NCBI GenBank assembly: GCA_024280015.1
Contig: JAJRQY010000132.1
Location: forward strand, 69,436 to 133,435
Origin: Actinomycetes bacterium
GTDB lineage: Bacteria; Actinomycetota; Acidimicrobiia; Acidimicrobiales; SZUA-35
Reading direction: 5' to 3'
Length of the DNA: 64,000 nt
Each line of letters opens with the position of its first letter. Position 1 is the stretch's first letter. A program made the translations under genes and the position numbers. Below the pieces are notes generated by a model, which made no database searches, was not told where the DNA came from, and saw only the letters and a program-made list of their open reading frames with translations. This document shows, piece after piece, positions 17,555-25,285 of this stretch.

Positions 17555-19726
17555 TCAATCCCAGAGTGAGTGCAACAAGGTGTCGACCTCGTCGGCGAGA
17601 CCGACCGGGTTCAGGTCAACAATCTGATCGTCACTGGGGCCACTGTCACCGCTGACTTCATGAAAATGGTGACGAACAGGTTCGATGAAGCGGCTTATCT
17701 GGCCATAGAGATGTCGGTCATCGGTACCGAACCGGTTGACGTGGTAGCGGAGAGGAACATTCACCGTCAGCTCGTCCTTGGCTCGCGTCAAAGCGACGTA
17801 GAGCAGGCGGAGTTCTTCGGCCAATCCATCCTTGTCTCCGACGGCCATGTCAGAAGGGATATTGCCATCTGAGGCATGGAGCAGGTGTACGGCTTTCCAT
17901 TCGCCACCCTTGGCCGAGTGGATGGTGCTGAGTGTCAACCAGTCATCATCGAGGTGGGGTGGCCCGGCCTGCTCACTGGTTTTGGATGGTGGGTCCAGTG
18001 TGAGTTCGGTCAAGAAGCGACTTCGGTTGTTGTACGCCGACGCCGTTGCTGCCAGCTGATCAATATCGGCCAGGCGGGCGGCGGCATTGTCGTATCGGTT
18101 AGCGAAGACCATCTGGCAGAACGGTTTGAGTCGATCGATTTGCTCGGCCACCGTCAGACCGCCCGAAGTGGTGCCCTCCGATGAGCTGGATGGGCATTCA
18201 CCCAGCGCCTGGCGAAGCTCATCAGCTTGAGGCCTTGCGGCAGATGGAACCTTTCCTGTGCCGTCGATGAACTTGCTAACTGAGTCCGGGGCTTGCTCAT
18301 CAATACCGAGTTCGTCCACCAGTCGTCGAATAGTCGCTGGCCCGATCCCATCCATCATCGGTAGCACTCGGTGCCAGGCCAACGTGTCGGCCGGATTGTC
18401 CAGCAGTCGGAGTAGAGCCAACAGATCTTTTACGTGGGCCGACTCCAGATACTTCAGTCCTCCGTATTTAACGAACGGGATGTCACGTCGAGCCAGTTCG
18501 AGTTCCAGTCCGTCGCTGTGGTGACCGGCGCGAAACAAGACGGCCTGCTCCCGCAGATCGATGCCGCGTTCTCGAGCAGCCAGCACCGAATCGGCAACAC
18601 TTCGGCTTTGCGCTCCCTCGTCATGATGAACGGCTAGGACAGGAGTCAGACCGGTGGTCTTGGTTGACCACAGCTCTTTTCGAAACGCGGCAGGCATAGC
18701 CGAGTCGGCCACAGTGTCTGCCTTGACTGCAGGGTTGGGTTGATCCTCGCCTTGGCGACGCTTCGCTGGTTTTGCTCGGTTGATGGCCGCAGTAAGGGGC
18801 TGGTTCAGAACCTCGTTGGCGACCTGAAGGATGGGCATGGTCGAGCGGTAGTTCTGCTCGAGAGCGACAATGGTTGCTCCGGCGAAGTGGTCGGCGAAGG
18901 CCCACATATTTGCCACCGTGGCCGAACGGAACCCGTAGATTGCTTGGGCATCGTCACCAACCGCGCACAGGTCGGTTGGGTGGGGTTGATCGGCACCACG
19001 GCACATCCCTCGAATGATGTCGGATTGGATCGGATTGGTGTCCTGGTACTCGTCAATCAGGATGTGGTCAAAGAGATCGCGCAGTGAGTTTCCGGCCGGG
19101 CTGACAGTGAGGGCTCGCCAGAACAAAAGTAGGTCGTCATAGTCAAGCACCTGATGCTTGCGCTTCTGGGCGGTATAGGTGGTGAAGATGGTTTTGAGAT
19201 CGTCTTGGTGGTCGGCGACCCAGGGGTAGTCCTTGTCCAAGACGTCGCTGAGCTTGGCTTGGCTGTTGACCATGCGCGAGTAGATGCCAGCAATGGTCTC
19301 CTTGCGGGGGAATCGTTTTGACCGTTCGCCGAACCCTTCCTCAGTCCGAGCCATGCCCATCAGGTCGGTGCTGTCGGCCTGGTCCAAGACGGTGAACCCA
19401 GCGGTAAGCCCAGCTGATTGCCCGAAGTTGCGTAACAGTCGATTGGCGGTTGAGTGGAAGGTGCCTCCCCAAACCTTGGAGGCCGAGCGGTTGGTGCTGG
19501 CAGCAGTTACCCGTCCAATCATTTCTGAGGCAGAACGGCGGGTGAACGTGAGTAGCAGGATTCGATTTGGGTCGGCACCTTCGTCGATAAGACGGATGAC
19601 GCGGGCAGCCAGAGTCTTCGTTTTGCCGGTGCCAGCGCCCGCGACGATGAGCAGGGGAGAGCCGGTGTGGACAGCTGCCAGGTGTTGTTCTGGATTGAGT
19701 TCTTCAAGAGTGGGGGAAGCGAACAT
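17555..19726 (-). CDS. UvrD/PcrA-like superfamily 1 DNA helicase
   Basis: Predicted 3'-5' helicase of 723 residues with the SF1A motifs in order: Q motif LNPEQ, Walker A GAGTGKT, motif Ia LLTFTRRSASEM, Walker B/II LIDEYQDTN, motif III GDDAQAIYGFR, motif IV LEQNYRS, motif V TIHSAKGGEW and motif VI LLYVALTRAKD. It lacks a C-terminal nuclease domain of the AddA/RecB type, so a repair or replication-restart role like UvrD/PcrA is likely. The length matches UvrD. TAGAGT lies nine bases before the ATG and may be the -10 box. Confidence 0.92.
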   Translation of the reverse strand: MFASPTLEELNPEQHLAAVHTGSPLLIVAGAGTGKTKTLAARVIRLIDEGADPNRILLLTFTRRSASEMIGRVTAASTNRSASKVWGGTFHSTANRLLRNFGQSAGLTAGFTVLDQADSTDLMGMARTEEGFGERSKRFPRKETIAGIYSRMVNSQAKLSDVLDKDYPWVADHQDDLKTIFTTYTAQKRKHQVLDYDDLLLFWRALTVSPAGNSLRDLFDHILIDEYQDTNPIQSDIIRGMCRGADQPHPTDLCAVGDDAQAIYGFRSATVANMWAFADHFAGATIVALEQNYRSTMPILQVANEVLNQPLTAAINRAKPAKRRQGEDQPNPAVKADTVADSAMPAAFRKELWSTKTTGLTPVLAVHHDEGAQSRSVADSVLAARERGIDLREQAVLFRAGHHSDGLELELARRDIPFVKYGGLKYLESAHVKDLLALLRLLDNPADTLAWHRVLPMMDGIGPATIRRLVDELGIDEQAPDSVSKFIDGTGKVPSAARPQADELRQALGECPSSSSEGTTSGGLTVAEQIDRLKPFCQMVFANRYDNAAARLADIDQLAATASAYNNRSRFLTELTLDPPSKTSEQAGPPHLDDDWLTLSTIHSAKGGEWKAVHLLHASDGNIPSDMAVGDKDGLAEELRLLYVALTRAKDELTVNVPLRYHVNRFGTDDRHLYGQISRFIEPVRHHFHEVSGDSGPSDDQIVDLNPVGLADEVDTLLHSLWD

Positions 19727-19810
19727 TCGTTCGCCACTCTAGTCGCGACTGCAACCTGGGTGCTACGTCGTCGCCCATGGGAGGGTCAAGAGGAGGACTA
19801 GTCTCGACTC

Positions 19811-20179
19811 ATGATCTCCGGAATTGACCACCTTGTACTCTGTGTCGCCGACATGGACCGTTCGGTCCAGTGGTATGGCGAACACCTCGGCATGCAGGCG
19901 GAACGTCTGGAGCAATGGCGGGCCAAGGAGGTCGCCTTTGTCTCACTACGAATCAACGACGGGACATTGCTGGACCTGATCGAGACTGAGCCGACCGGTG
20001 TCAATGTTGACCATGTTGCCTTCGTCACCGATCGGCAGAACTTCGATGCCTTCGTCGCTTCCCATGGCCCGGTAATTGAAATGGGTCCAGCCCAGCTCTT
20101 TGGTGCCAAGGGCAACGGAGACGGTGTCTATGTCCGTGACCCTGACGGTCACCGGGTCGAGGTCCGAACCTACCAATAG
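19811..20179 (+). CDS. Glyoxalase/bleomycin-resistance (VOC) family protein
   Basis: Predicted protein of 122 residues made of two beta-alpha-beta-beta-beta units. It has ISGIDHLVLCVADMDRSVQWY with a first metal-ligand His, VDHVAFV with the second-half His and the C-terminal YVRDPDGHRVEVRTY with a Glu ligand. VOC proteins include virulence-related lactoylglutathione-lyase-like enzymes and dioxygenases, and the substrate here is unknown. TAGTCT at 19799-19804 sits six bases before the ATG, a leaderless arrangement. Its last ten bases overlap the 3' end of the convergent gene. Confidence 0.88.
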   Translation: MISGIDHLVLCVADMDRSVQWYGEHLGMQAERLEQWRAKEVAFVSLRINDGTLLDLIETEPTGVNVDHVAFVTDRQNFDAFVASHGPVIEMGPAQLFGAKGNGDGVYVRDPDGHRVEVRTYQ

Positions 20180-20520
20180 GTCGGGGCTGACTCCATTGCT
20201 GGAAGCACGACTGGTCTGGAATAGCTGGGTTGGGTTGGGACCGGAACGGTGGCCAGTTCTGCGTCTCGCCTTGCACCAATGATTCCTAGATTGGCAACGA
20301 AGAAGGGCACAACATAGGTGGTGGCGACCTTGATCCAGGTGCCCGATGTTGCTGCTCCGCTCAGCACAACATCCATCTGGTTGACCACGAAGAGGATTGA
20401 CCCAACGACGAGGGCAATGCGGATCGTTCGCTTCAGATTGCGAGGCTCGCGCGCTATCTCCGCCGCCTCAGCCGTTCGTTTGATCAAGGTCATTGGATAT
20501 CCATCTAGCGTCTTCGACAA
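20170..20520 (-). CDS. NrtS-like small nitrate/nitrite transporter family protein
   Basis: Predicted membrane protein of 116 residues with two helices. The central part RIALVVGSILFVVNQMDVVLSG and WIKVATTYVVPFFVANLG match the pattern I know for NrtS (NQ/NHxD, W-K, TYxVPF), a small bispecific nitrate/nitrite transporter described in cyanobacteria. The TTG at 20518-20520 is preceded at seven bases by TAGGGT (20528-20533), so a leaderless TTG start is plausible; an ATG nine codons downstream is the alternative. The Pro/Ser-rich C-terminus is unusual. No nitrate metabolism gene is nearby, so the substrate is inferred only from family. Confidence 0.7.
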   Translation of the reverse strand: MSKTLDGYPMTLIKRTAEAAEIAREPRNLKRTIRIALVVGSILFVVNQMDVVLSGAATSGTWIKVATTYVVPFFVANLGIIGARRDAELATVPVPTQPSYSRPVVLPAMESAPTYW

Positions 20521-20681
20521 TGTTGTGACCCTATTGTCGGCTCAGACTTGGCCATCCTTGAGCTGAAAGATGCGGACTGAGGCTCGTGAGTTCCCGGCCT
20601 CCCCTCACGCTGAAGAGGGTCACGTCACGACCGCCAGTAGTGGCGCATTTGCATGTCGAGGTTCTTGATGTGAGGCTCTCC

Positions 20682-20687
20682 TAAAAT
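20682..20687 (+). promoter_or_regulatory. Candidate -10 box of the dioxygenase/aconitase X operon
   Basis: TAAAAT lies 26 bases before the ATG of the first gene, which also has a good ribosome site (GGAG, about six bases before the ATG). No convincing -35 box is present, which is common in actinobacteria. The remainder of the gap 20521-20713 shows no ORF. Confidence 0.4.
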
Positions 20688-20713
20688 GGTCGGAATGAGA
20701 TGAGTGGAGTGAT

Positions 20714-21511
20714 ATGTCTCAACGGGTACTAACGGAACAACAGGTGAGCGACTTCCATCAGGACGGCTATGTGTTGGCCCGCTCTTTCTATGACCCCGAA
20801 CAGATGGAGGAGCTCTACCAGATTGCCAAGGCCGGATTCGACATTGAGAATTCCTATGCCGCTATTGATCCAGAAGGAAAGTCCAGCCGTCTCCTTCTGC
20901 GGAATGATCTACCGGATGACATCTATTCAGCCTTCGTTCGTAGTGAACGGATGGTCCAATCCGTCGAGGCCCTCCTCGATGATGAGGCATACCACTTTCA
21001 CCACAAGCTCATGTTGAAAGAGCCCGAGGTTGGTGGAGCTTGGCCCTGGCATCAGGACTATGGCTACTGGTATGACATGAATGCTTGCCTCTTTCCCGAC
21101 ATGGTTAGTGCCATGATCGCAGTTGATCGGGCTACCAAGAAGAACGGTTGTTTGCAGGTGTTGAAAGGTTCACATCGGTGCGGACGCCTCAACCATTTCC
21201 CCGCTGGCGGTCAGCTCGGGGCTGACGTCGAACGGGTGGCGGAGTTGGAAAAACGCTTGGAGCTCGTTCATGTTGAACTCGAGCCTGGTGACACCCTTTT
21301 CTTCCATTGCAATCTTCTCCACGCCTCCGCAGCCAACCTCAGCGATGATCCGCGTTGGACCCTGATCTGCTGCTTCAACGCCAAGGCGAACAATCCTTAC
21401 AATAGTCTGGGCGAGCATCCGCGCTACTCCTATCTTGAGCGATGGCCTGACGAACGAATTCTTGAGATTGGCCGTGGGCAGAGGGTGAGCATGGACGGTT
21501 CTGTTGCCTGA
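20714..21511 (+). CDS. Phytanoyl-CoA dioxygenase (PhyH) family Fe(II)/2-oxoglutarate oxygenase
   Basis: Predicted cytosolic oxygenase of 265 residues. The iron-binding facial triad is visible as the HxD pair in WPWHQDYGYW and the distal His in LFFHCNLLHASAAN, where a small-molecule hydroxylase would place its third ligand; the 2-oxoglutarate-binding Arg is probably in SDDPRWTLICCFNA. The PhyH family includes ectoine hydroxylase and several amino-acid hydroxylases. It is the first gene of a four-gene operon: its last eight bases overlap the TTG start of the aconitase X gene. It probably hydroxylates a small acid that the next enzyme dehydrates. Confidence 0.85.
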   Translation: MSQRVLTEQQVSDFHQDGYVLARSFYDPEQMEELYQIAKAGFDIENSYAAIDPEGKSSRLLLRNDLPDDIYSAFVRSERMVQSVEALLDDEAYHFHHKLMLKEPEVGGAWPWHQDYGYWYDMNACLFPDMVSAMIAVDRATKKNGCLQVLKGSHRCGRLNHFPAGGQLGADVERVAELEKRLELVHVELEPGDTLFFHCNLLHASAANLSDDPRWTLICCFNAKANNPYNSLGEHPRYSYLERWPDERILEIGRGQRVSMDGSVA

Positions 21512-22781
21512 ACAAGCCCTCACCCTCTCCCACACTGATCAGGCAATGCTGGATGGCGAAGAGGGGCCAGGCCTCGCCCTCGCAATGCGAGTGGTGACCA
21601 GGGTGGCCGCAGCCATGGGGGCATCCAAGTTGTTGGATATTTCCGATGCTCACATCGATTCGTGCTTGGATCATGGCCAAGCTGGTGTTGACTTTGCTTC
21701 CCGGCTAGCAGCTGAGGGCTGTCAGGTTCGAGTTCCGACGACTCTCAATGTGTCCTCTCTGGACCTCATTCACCCTGATCTCTACCGAGGTGAAGAGCGC
21801 ACCGCGCTTCGTGCCCGGGAGTTGATGCAATATTATGAGGACATGGGTTGTCGCCCGACCTGGACGTGCGCTCCCTATCAAAGCGAACGTCGTCCAGGCT
21901 TTGGCCAACATATTGCCTGGGCCGAGTCCAACGCCATCGTCTTCGCCAACTCGGTGCTTGGCGCCCGCACCCACCGCTATGGCGACTTCATTGACATCTG
22001 TGCCGCCATCACCGGTCGGGCCCCGGCAGCTGGACTGCACCTGGATGAGAATCGCTATGCGTCACTCGTCGTCGATGTCTCGAGCATCTCTCAGTTATTG
22101 ATCGAGCGGGACGTGTTCTACCCGGTCCTTGGTCATCTCTTGGGTCAGGTTTCGGGCAGTCGTGTCCCGGTGATTGCCGGGTTGCCTGAGCAAGTCAATG
22201 AGGATCGGTTGAAAGCTGTTGGTTCGGCTGCCGCTTCATCGGGTGCAGTTGGCATGTTCCACTGTGTTGGTAGTACACCCGAGGCCCCAGACCTGGCGAT
22301 TGCCTGTGGTGGATTGGACAAGGCGACTGAGCGACTTGTCGTTGACATGGCCATGCTGTGCCGAGCACGCGACGAATTGAGTACGTCAGCCAGTACCGAT
22401 CTTGGCATTGTCAGCCTGGGCACACCCCACTACTCGGTCAGTGAATTCGAACGACTGGTTCGGCTCATGGATGGCCGTCAGGTTCACCCGTCCGTGAGCT
22501 TCTATGTCTCAACTGGTCGGGAGGTCTTGACCGAGATTGGGCTAAGGGGTTGGGTGGCTGAACTTGAAGCCGCGGGCATACAACTGGTCACCGATACCTG
22601 CACCTACATCACCCCGGTTATGGCTGATTGTGACGGTGTTGCCATGACGGACTCGGCTAAGTGGGCCTATTACGCCCCGGGCAATATTGGTGTTGATGTG
22701 GTCTTTGGTGCCACCGAGGATTGCGTCGAATCGGCGGTACTCGGTCGAGTCGTTCGCGACGACACAGTGTGGTCATCATGA
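21504..22781 (+). CDS. Aconitase X catalytic (large) subunit
   Basis: Predicted protein of 425 residues matching the aconitase X catalytic region (DUF521). Its N-terminus LTLSHTDQAMLDGEEGPGLALAMRV fits the family start well, so the TTG at 21504-21506 is used although it overlaps the previous gene. RYGDFIDICAAITGRAP and the late segment MTDSAKWAYYAPGNIG are family hallmarks, with Cys residues in DTCTYI and MADCDG as likely Fe-S or active-site positions. Known aconitase X enzymes dehydrate cis-3-hydroxy-L-proline or phosphomevalonate. The small swivel subunit is a separate gene that overlaps by four bases. Confidence 0.9.
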   Translation: MPEQALTLSHTDQAMLDGEEGPGLALAMRVVTRVAAAMGASKLLDISDAHIDSCLDHGQAGVDFASRLAAEGCQVRVPTTLNVSSLDLIHPDLYRGEERTALRARELMQYYEDMGCRPTWTCAPYQSERRPGFGQHIAWAESNAIVFANSVLGARTHRYGDFIDICAAITGRAPAAGLHLDENRYASLVVDVSSISQLLIERDVFYPVLGHLLGQVSGSRVPVIAGLPEQVNEDRLKAVGSAAASSGAVGMFHCVGSTPEAPDLAIACGGLDKATERLVVDMAMLCRARDELSTSASTDLGIVSLGTPHYSVSEFERLVRLMDGRQVHPSVSFYVSTGREVLTEIGLRGWVAELEAAGIQLVTDTCTYITPVMADCDGVAMTDSAKWAYYAPGNIGVDVVFGATEDCVESAVLGRVVRDDTVWSS

Positions 22782-23209
22782 CAGGGGGGCCGCTAGTCCT
22801 CTCACCCGGCGCCGCTACCGGTGAGATCCTTCGGCTGGACGAACCGTTGAGTTTTTGGGGTGGTGTTGACTCGTCAACTGGCACGATCATTGACCAACGG
22901 CACCCTCAAGTGGGGCTGAACATGGCGGGCAAGGTCTTGGTCATGGAACGCGGGCGCGGCTCCAGCTCCGGCTCGTCAGTCTTGGCCGAAGCGATTCGGG
23001 CACAGACCAGCCCAGCAGCGATTGTCATGGCGGCGGGTGATGAGATTGTGGCCCTTGGGGCGATCGTTGCCGATGAGATCTACGGCATCCAAGTTCCGGT
23101 CGTGGTGGTGGGCGACGAAGCCTACGCGTCCCTCCTTAATGGTCTCTGGCTAGAAGTCCATGCGTCTGATAGAGATGGCGTATCCCTTCAATTGGAGACC
23201 CGACCGTGA
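22778..23209 (+). CDS. Aconitase X swivel (small) subunit, DUF126
   Basis: Predicted protein of 143 residues. The segment GRGSSSGSSVLAEAIR is the conserved Ser-rich anion-binding loop of DUF126, which closes over the substrate held by the large subunit. The N-terminal part has the swivel-domain strands (GEILRLDEPLSFWGGVD). The ATG overlaps the stop of the large-subunit gene (ATGA), and its own stop overlaps the GTG of the deacetylase gene. Both overlaps imply coupled translation, and the two aconitase X subunits should form one enzyme. Confidence 0.9.
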   Translation: MTGGPLVLSPGAATGEILRLDEPLSFWGGVDSSTGTIIDQRHPQVGLNMAGKVLVMERGRGSSSGSSVLAEAIRAQTSPAAIVMAAGDEIVALGAIVADEIYGIQVPVVVVGDEAYASLLNGLWLEVHASDRDGVSLQLETRP

Positions 23210-23931
23210 CCTTGCCCCTCGTCAACGAAGATTGGAACCGGGCCTTGGCCATCGTGGCCCATCCAGATGACATGGAATATGGGGCTGCCTCGGCCGTCGC
23301 TCGTTGGACTGCCCAGGGCAAGTCCATCGCCTACCTTCTTGTCACCCGGGGTGAGGCCGGAATCAAAAGCATGGCCCCCGACGTCGTTGGTCCACTCCGC
23401 GTGGCCGAGCAGATCGCCAGCTGTGCTGCTGTTGGCGTGACCGATGTTCAGTTCCTCGACCATCCGGATGGCCTGGTTGCAGAGAGCATGGAACTGAGAC
23501 GTGATCTGGCTTTGTCCATCCGGGTGAATCGCCCCGATGTGATCTTGACCATGAATCATCATGAGTCCTGGGGTCCAGGTAGCTGGAATCATCCCGACCA
23601 TCGAGCCGTTGGTCGATCGATCTTGGATGCAGTAGGTGAAGCATCAAACCCTTGGCTGCATCGGGCCGGGCATGTCGGGGATCAACCAGCTGAAGCGTGG
23701 GATGGGGTTCGGTTCGTTGCCGTCAATGGTTCAACCTTCCCGACTCATGGGGTTGACATTGCTAACACCATCGATGCTGGTGTCGCATCGTTGGCCTGTC
23801 ATGGCGTATATCTGGACAATCTTGATGGCGACATGGCCGACCCGGCATCCTTCCTCACTGACGCGGCCCGGCGAGCCGGTCCCCAGATTGGCGTCGAGAT
23901 GGCGACCCTCTTCGAGGTCATCCACTTCTAG
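23206..23931 (+). CDS. PIG-L family deacetylase
   Basis: Predicted zinc hydrolase of 241 residues. AIVAHPDDMEYG carries the HPDDxE zinc-ligand motif at the N-terminus, and WNHPDHRAVGR carries the downstream His ligand. PIG-L proteins remove N-acetyl groups, e.g. from N-acetylglucosaminyl lipids, mycothiol precursor or amino-acid-like substrates. Translation starts at a GTG overlapping the upstream stop (GTGA). Being the last gene of the dioxygenase/aconitase X operon, it may deacetylate the substrate or product of that pathway rather than act in glycolipid synthesis. Confidence 0.85.
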   Translation: MTLPLVNEDWNRALAIVAHPDDMEYGAASAVARWTAQGKSIAYLLVTRGEAGIKSMAPDVVGPLRVAEQIASCAAVGVTDVQFLDHPDGLVAESMELRRDLALSIRVNRPDVILTMNHHESWGPGSWNHPDHRAVGRSILDAVGEASNPWLHRAGHVGDQPAEAWDGVRFVAVNGSTFPTHGVDIANTIDAGVASLACHGVYLDNLDGDMADPASFLTDAARRAGPQIGVEMATLFEVIHF

Positions 23932-23949
23932 CGTTCGGGCAGCCGAAGA

Positions 23950-23990
23950 TTGTGCAGTTGACGACCCACTATTGGGTCTCAACTGCACAA
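23950..23990. terminator. Strong hairpin between convergent genes
   Basis: A 12-bp perfect stem (TTGTGCAGTTGA with TCAACTGCACAA) continues after one bulged C into a further 6-bp stem (GACCCA with TGGGTC) closed by the loop CTAT. It lies in the 84-base gap between the convergent deacetylase and anti-sigma-like genes and probably stops transcription from both sides. It lacks a U tract, as is often the case in actinobacteria. Confidence 0.75.
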
Positions 23991-24015
23991 AGCTCGTCAA
24001 CGAAGGGCGTCTGAG

Positions 24016-24693
24016 CTAGGAGTCATCTGGCTCGTCAGACTCGCCTGACCCGTCACCGGGAAACTGGATCTTGAAGACTCCTTCCAGTGCGGCAAAGTCG
24101 GCCTCGATCTGCGCAGCTCGAGCTTCGGGGTCAACAGGGTCTTGCGCAGGTCGAAAAGTGACCTGGAAATAGGTTGGGACTTCTTCTGGGTTGACAAGCT
24201 CCAGCACCGTTGGTTGATCGGCGTAGTACTCACGAAACTCACGGAGTACTTCTTCTTGTGAGATGTACCGAGAGTCAGAGAATCGGATGTCATTGTCCAG
24301 GAGATCACTGATTCTCGTGATGCTCTCTGGCCCCGTGTCTGGATCGATCCAGATGACAAAGTTGACTGGCTCGCCAGTCACTGGGTCAACAAGCAAGGAG
24401 TTGCAAAGAAGGTTGGGGCCAGCGGCCGCTTCCGTCGCCGCCGTTTGGTCTTCTGATCGAAGGCTGATCATTCCAAAGCCGATGGCGGCCAGGATGAGTG
24501 AGGCGCTGTCCACCAGCACGAAGACGCGCTTTGAAATTGCCGGGCGTGGGGTGGGTGCCTGCCTATCCATTGGATCCGCCAGATTGTGGATCTGCGCTTC
24601 ATCGGGCGTGACCTTGATGGAGGATGCTTGAGACTCTAGGGCCAGGGTCAGACGGTCTTCGATTGATGGTTGTTCTGGCGGTTGGATAGTCAT
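24016..24693 (-). CDS. Membrane protein with FtsX-like extracellular domain, probable sigma-factor partner
   Basis: Predicted protein of 225 residues. A cytosolic N-terminus of about 55 residues is followed by one membrane helix (about 56-78, LVDSASLILAAIGFGMI) and an outside domain. Residues about 95-190 resemble the FtsX extracellular domain: DPDTGPESITRISDLLDN, then YISQEEVLREFREYYADQP and PEEVPTYFQVTF. It lacks FtsX's four-helix permease part. The start is at 24691-24693, where ATG and the upstream sigma TGA share a base (TGATG). A long acidic tail ends the protein. The neighbouring sigma gene suggests an anti-sigma role, which is inference. Confidence 0.8.
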   Translation of the reverse strand: MTIQPPEQPSIEDRLTLALESQASSIKVTPDEAQIHNLADPMDRQAPTPRPAISKRVFVLVDSASLILAAIGFGMISLRSEDQTAATEAAAGPNLLCNSLLVDPVTGEPVNFVIWIDPDTGPESITRISDLLDNDIRFSDSRYISQEEVLREFREYYADQPTVLELVNPEEVPTYFQVTFRPAQDPVDPEARAAQIEADFAALEGVFKIQFPGDGSGESDEPDDS

Positions 24694-25220
24694 CAGGCTA
24701 GTTCCGTTCGAAGGGCGGCCAAGCCGCGATGGATGAGGGAGCCAACGGTTCCCGGTTGGCATTGCAACGATCCAGCGATCTCGTTCTGCGAAGCTCCCCC
24801 GTAGTAGCGAAGCACCAGTGCTGCTCGCTGCTTGAACGGGAGTCGTCGCAGGGCATCGATGAGGTCGATATCGAGGGCCGCGCCAAGGGTAGGATCCTGA
24901 TGGTTCGGCTCGTCGCCGTCCAGTTCGGCCAGCCGAACTTGATCGGTGGCGGCGGTCTCACGTAAAGCACGACGGCCGGCATCGCGGCAACCATTGAGTA
25001 CACAACGATTCAAGTAGGGCCCTGGCTCGTCGATGGTCGACCAGCGTCGGAGGACTTGGGTAAAGGCTTTGGCCACCACGTCGTGGGCGGCGGCTGCTGA
25101 GTTGAGCATGAGATAGGCCCGCCGGACCTGTCCGTCGTGCTCACGTTCATAGAACGCCGAGAATGCATCTTCGGAAGCTGTGATCAACTTGATTGGTGTG
25201 GATTGCATTGATTCTTCCAC
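24693..25220 (-). CDS. ECF-type RNA polymerase sigma factor
   Basis: Predicted protein of 175 residues. Region 2 spans about residues 18-62 (FSAFYEREHDGQVRRAYLML, then DVVAKAFTQVLRRW) and region 4 lies near the C-terminus (LPFKQRAALVLRYYGG, QNEIAGSLQCQPGTVGSLIHRGLAAL) with a helix-turn-helix. Region 3 is absent, so it is an ECF (group 4) sigma factor. It resembles the SigE-like actinobacterial type and overlaps the gene of its likely membrane partner by one base. The gap 25221-25285 upstream shows nothing recognised. Confidence 0.88.
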   Translation of the reverse strand: MEESMQSTPIKLITASEDAFSAFYEREHDGQVRRAYLMLNSAAAAHDVVAKAFTQVLRRWSTIDEPGPYLNRCVLNGCRDAGRRALRETAATDQVRLAELDGDEPNHQDPTLGAALDIDLIDALRRLPFKQRAALVLRYYGGASQNEIAGSLQCQPGTVGSLIHRGLAALRTELA

Positions 25221-25285
25221 TGTGGATCCGGCTGATTCCTTGCATTCGGGGTCGGAGATGGTGGATTCGGACTCGGAGAGTGTTG

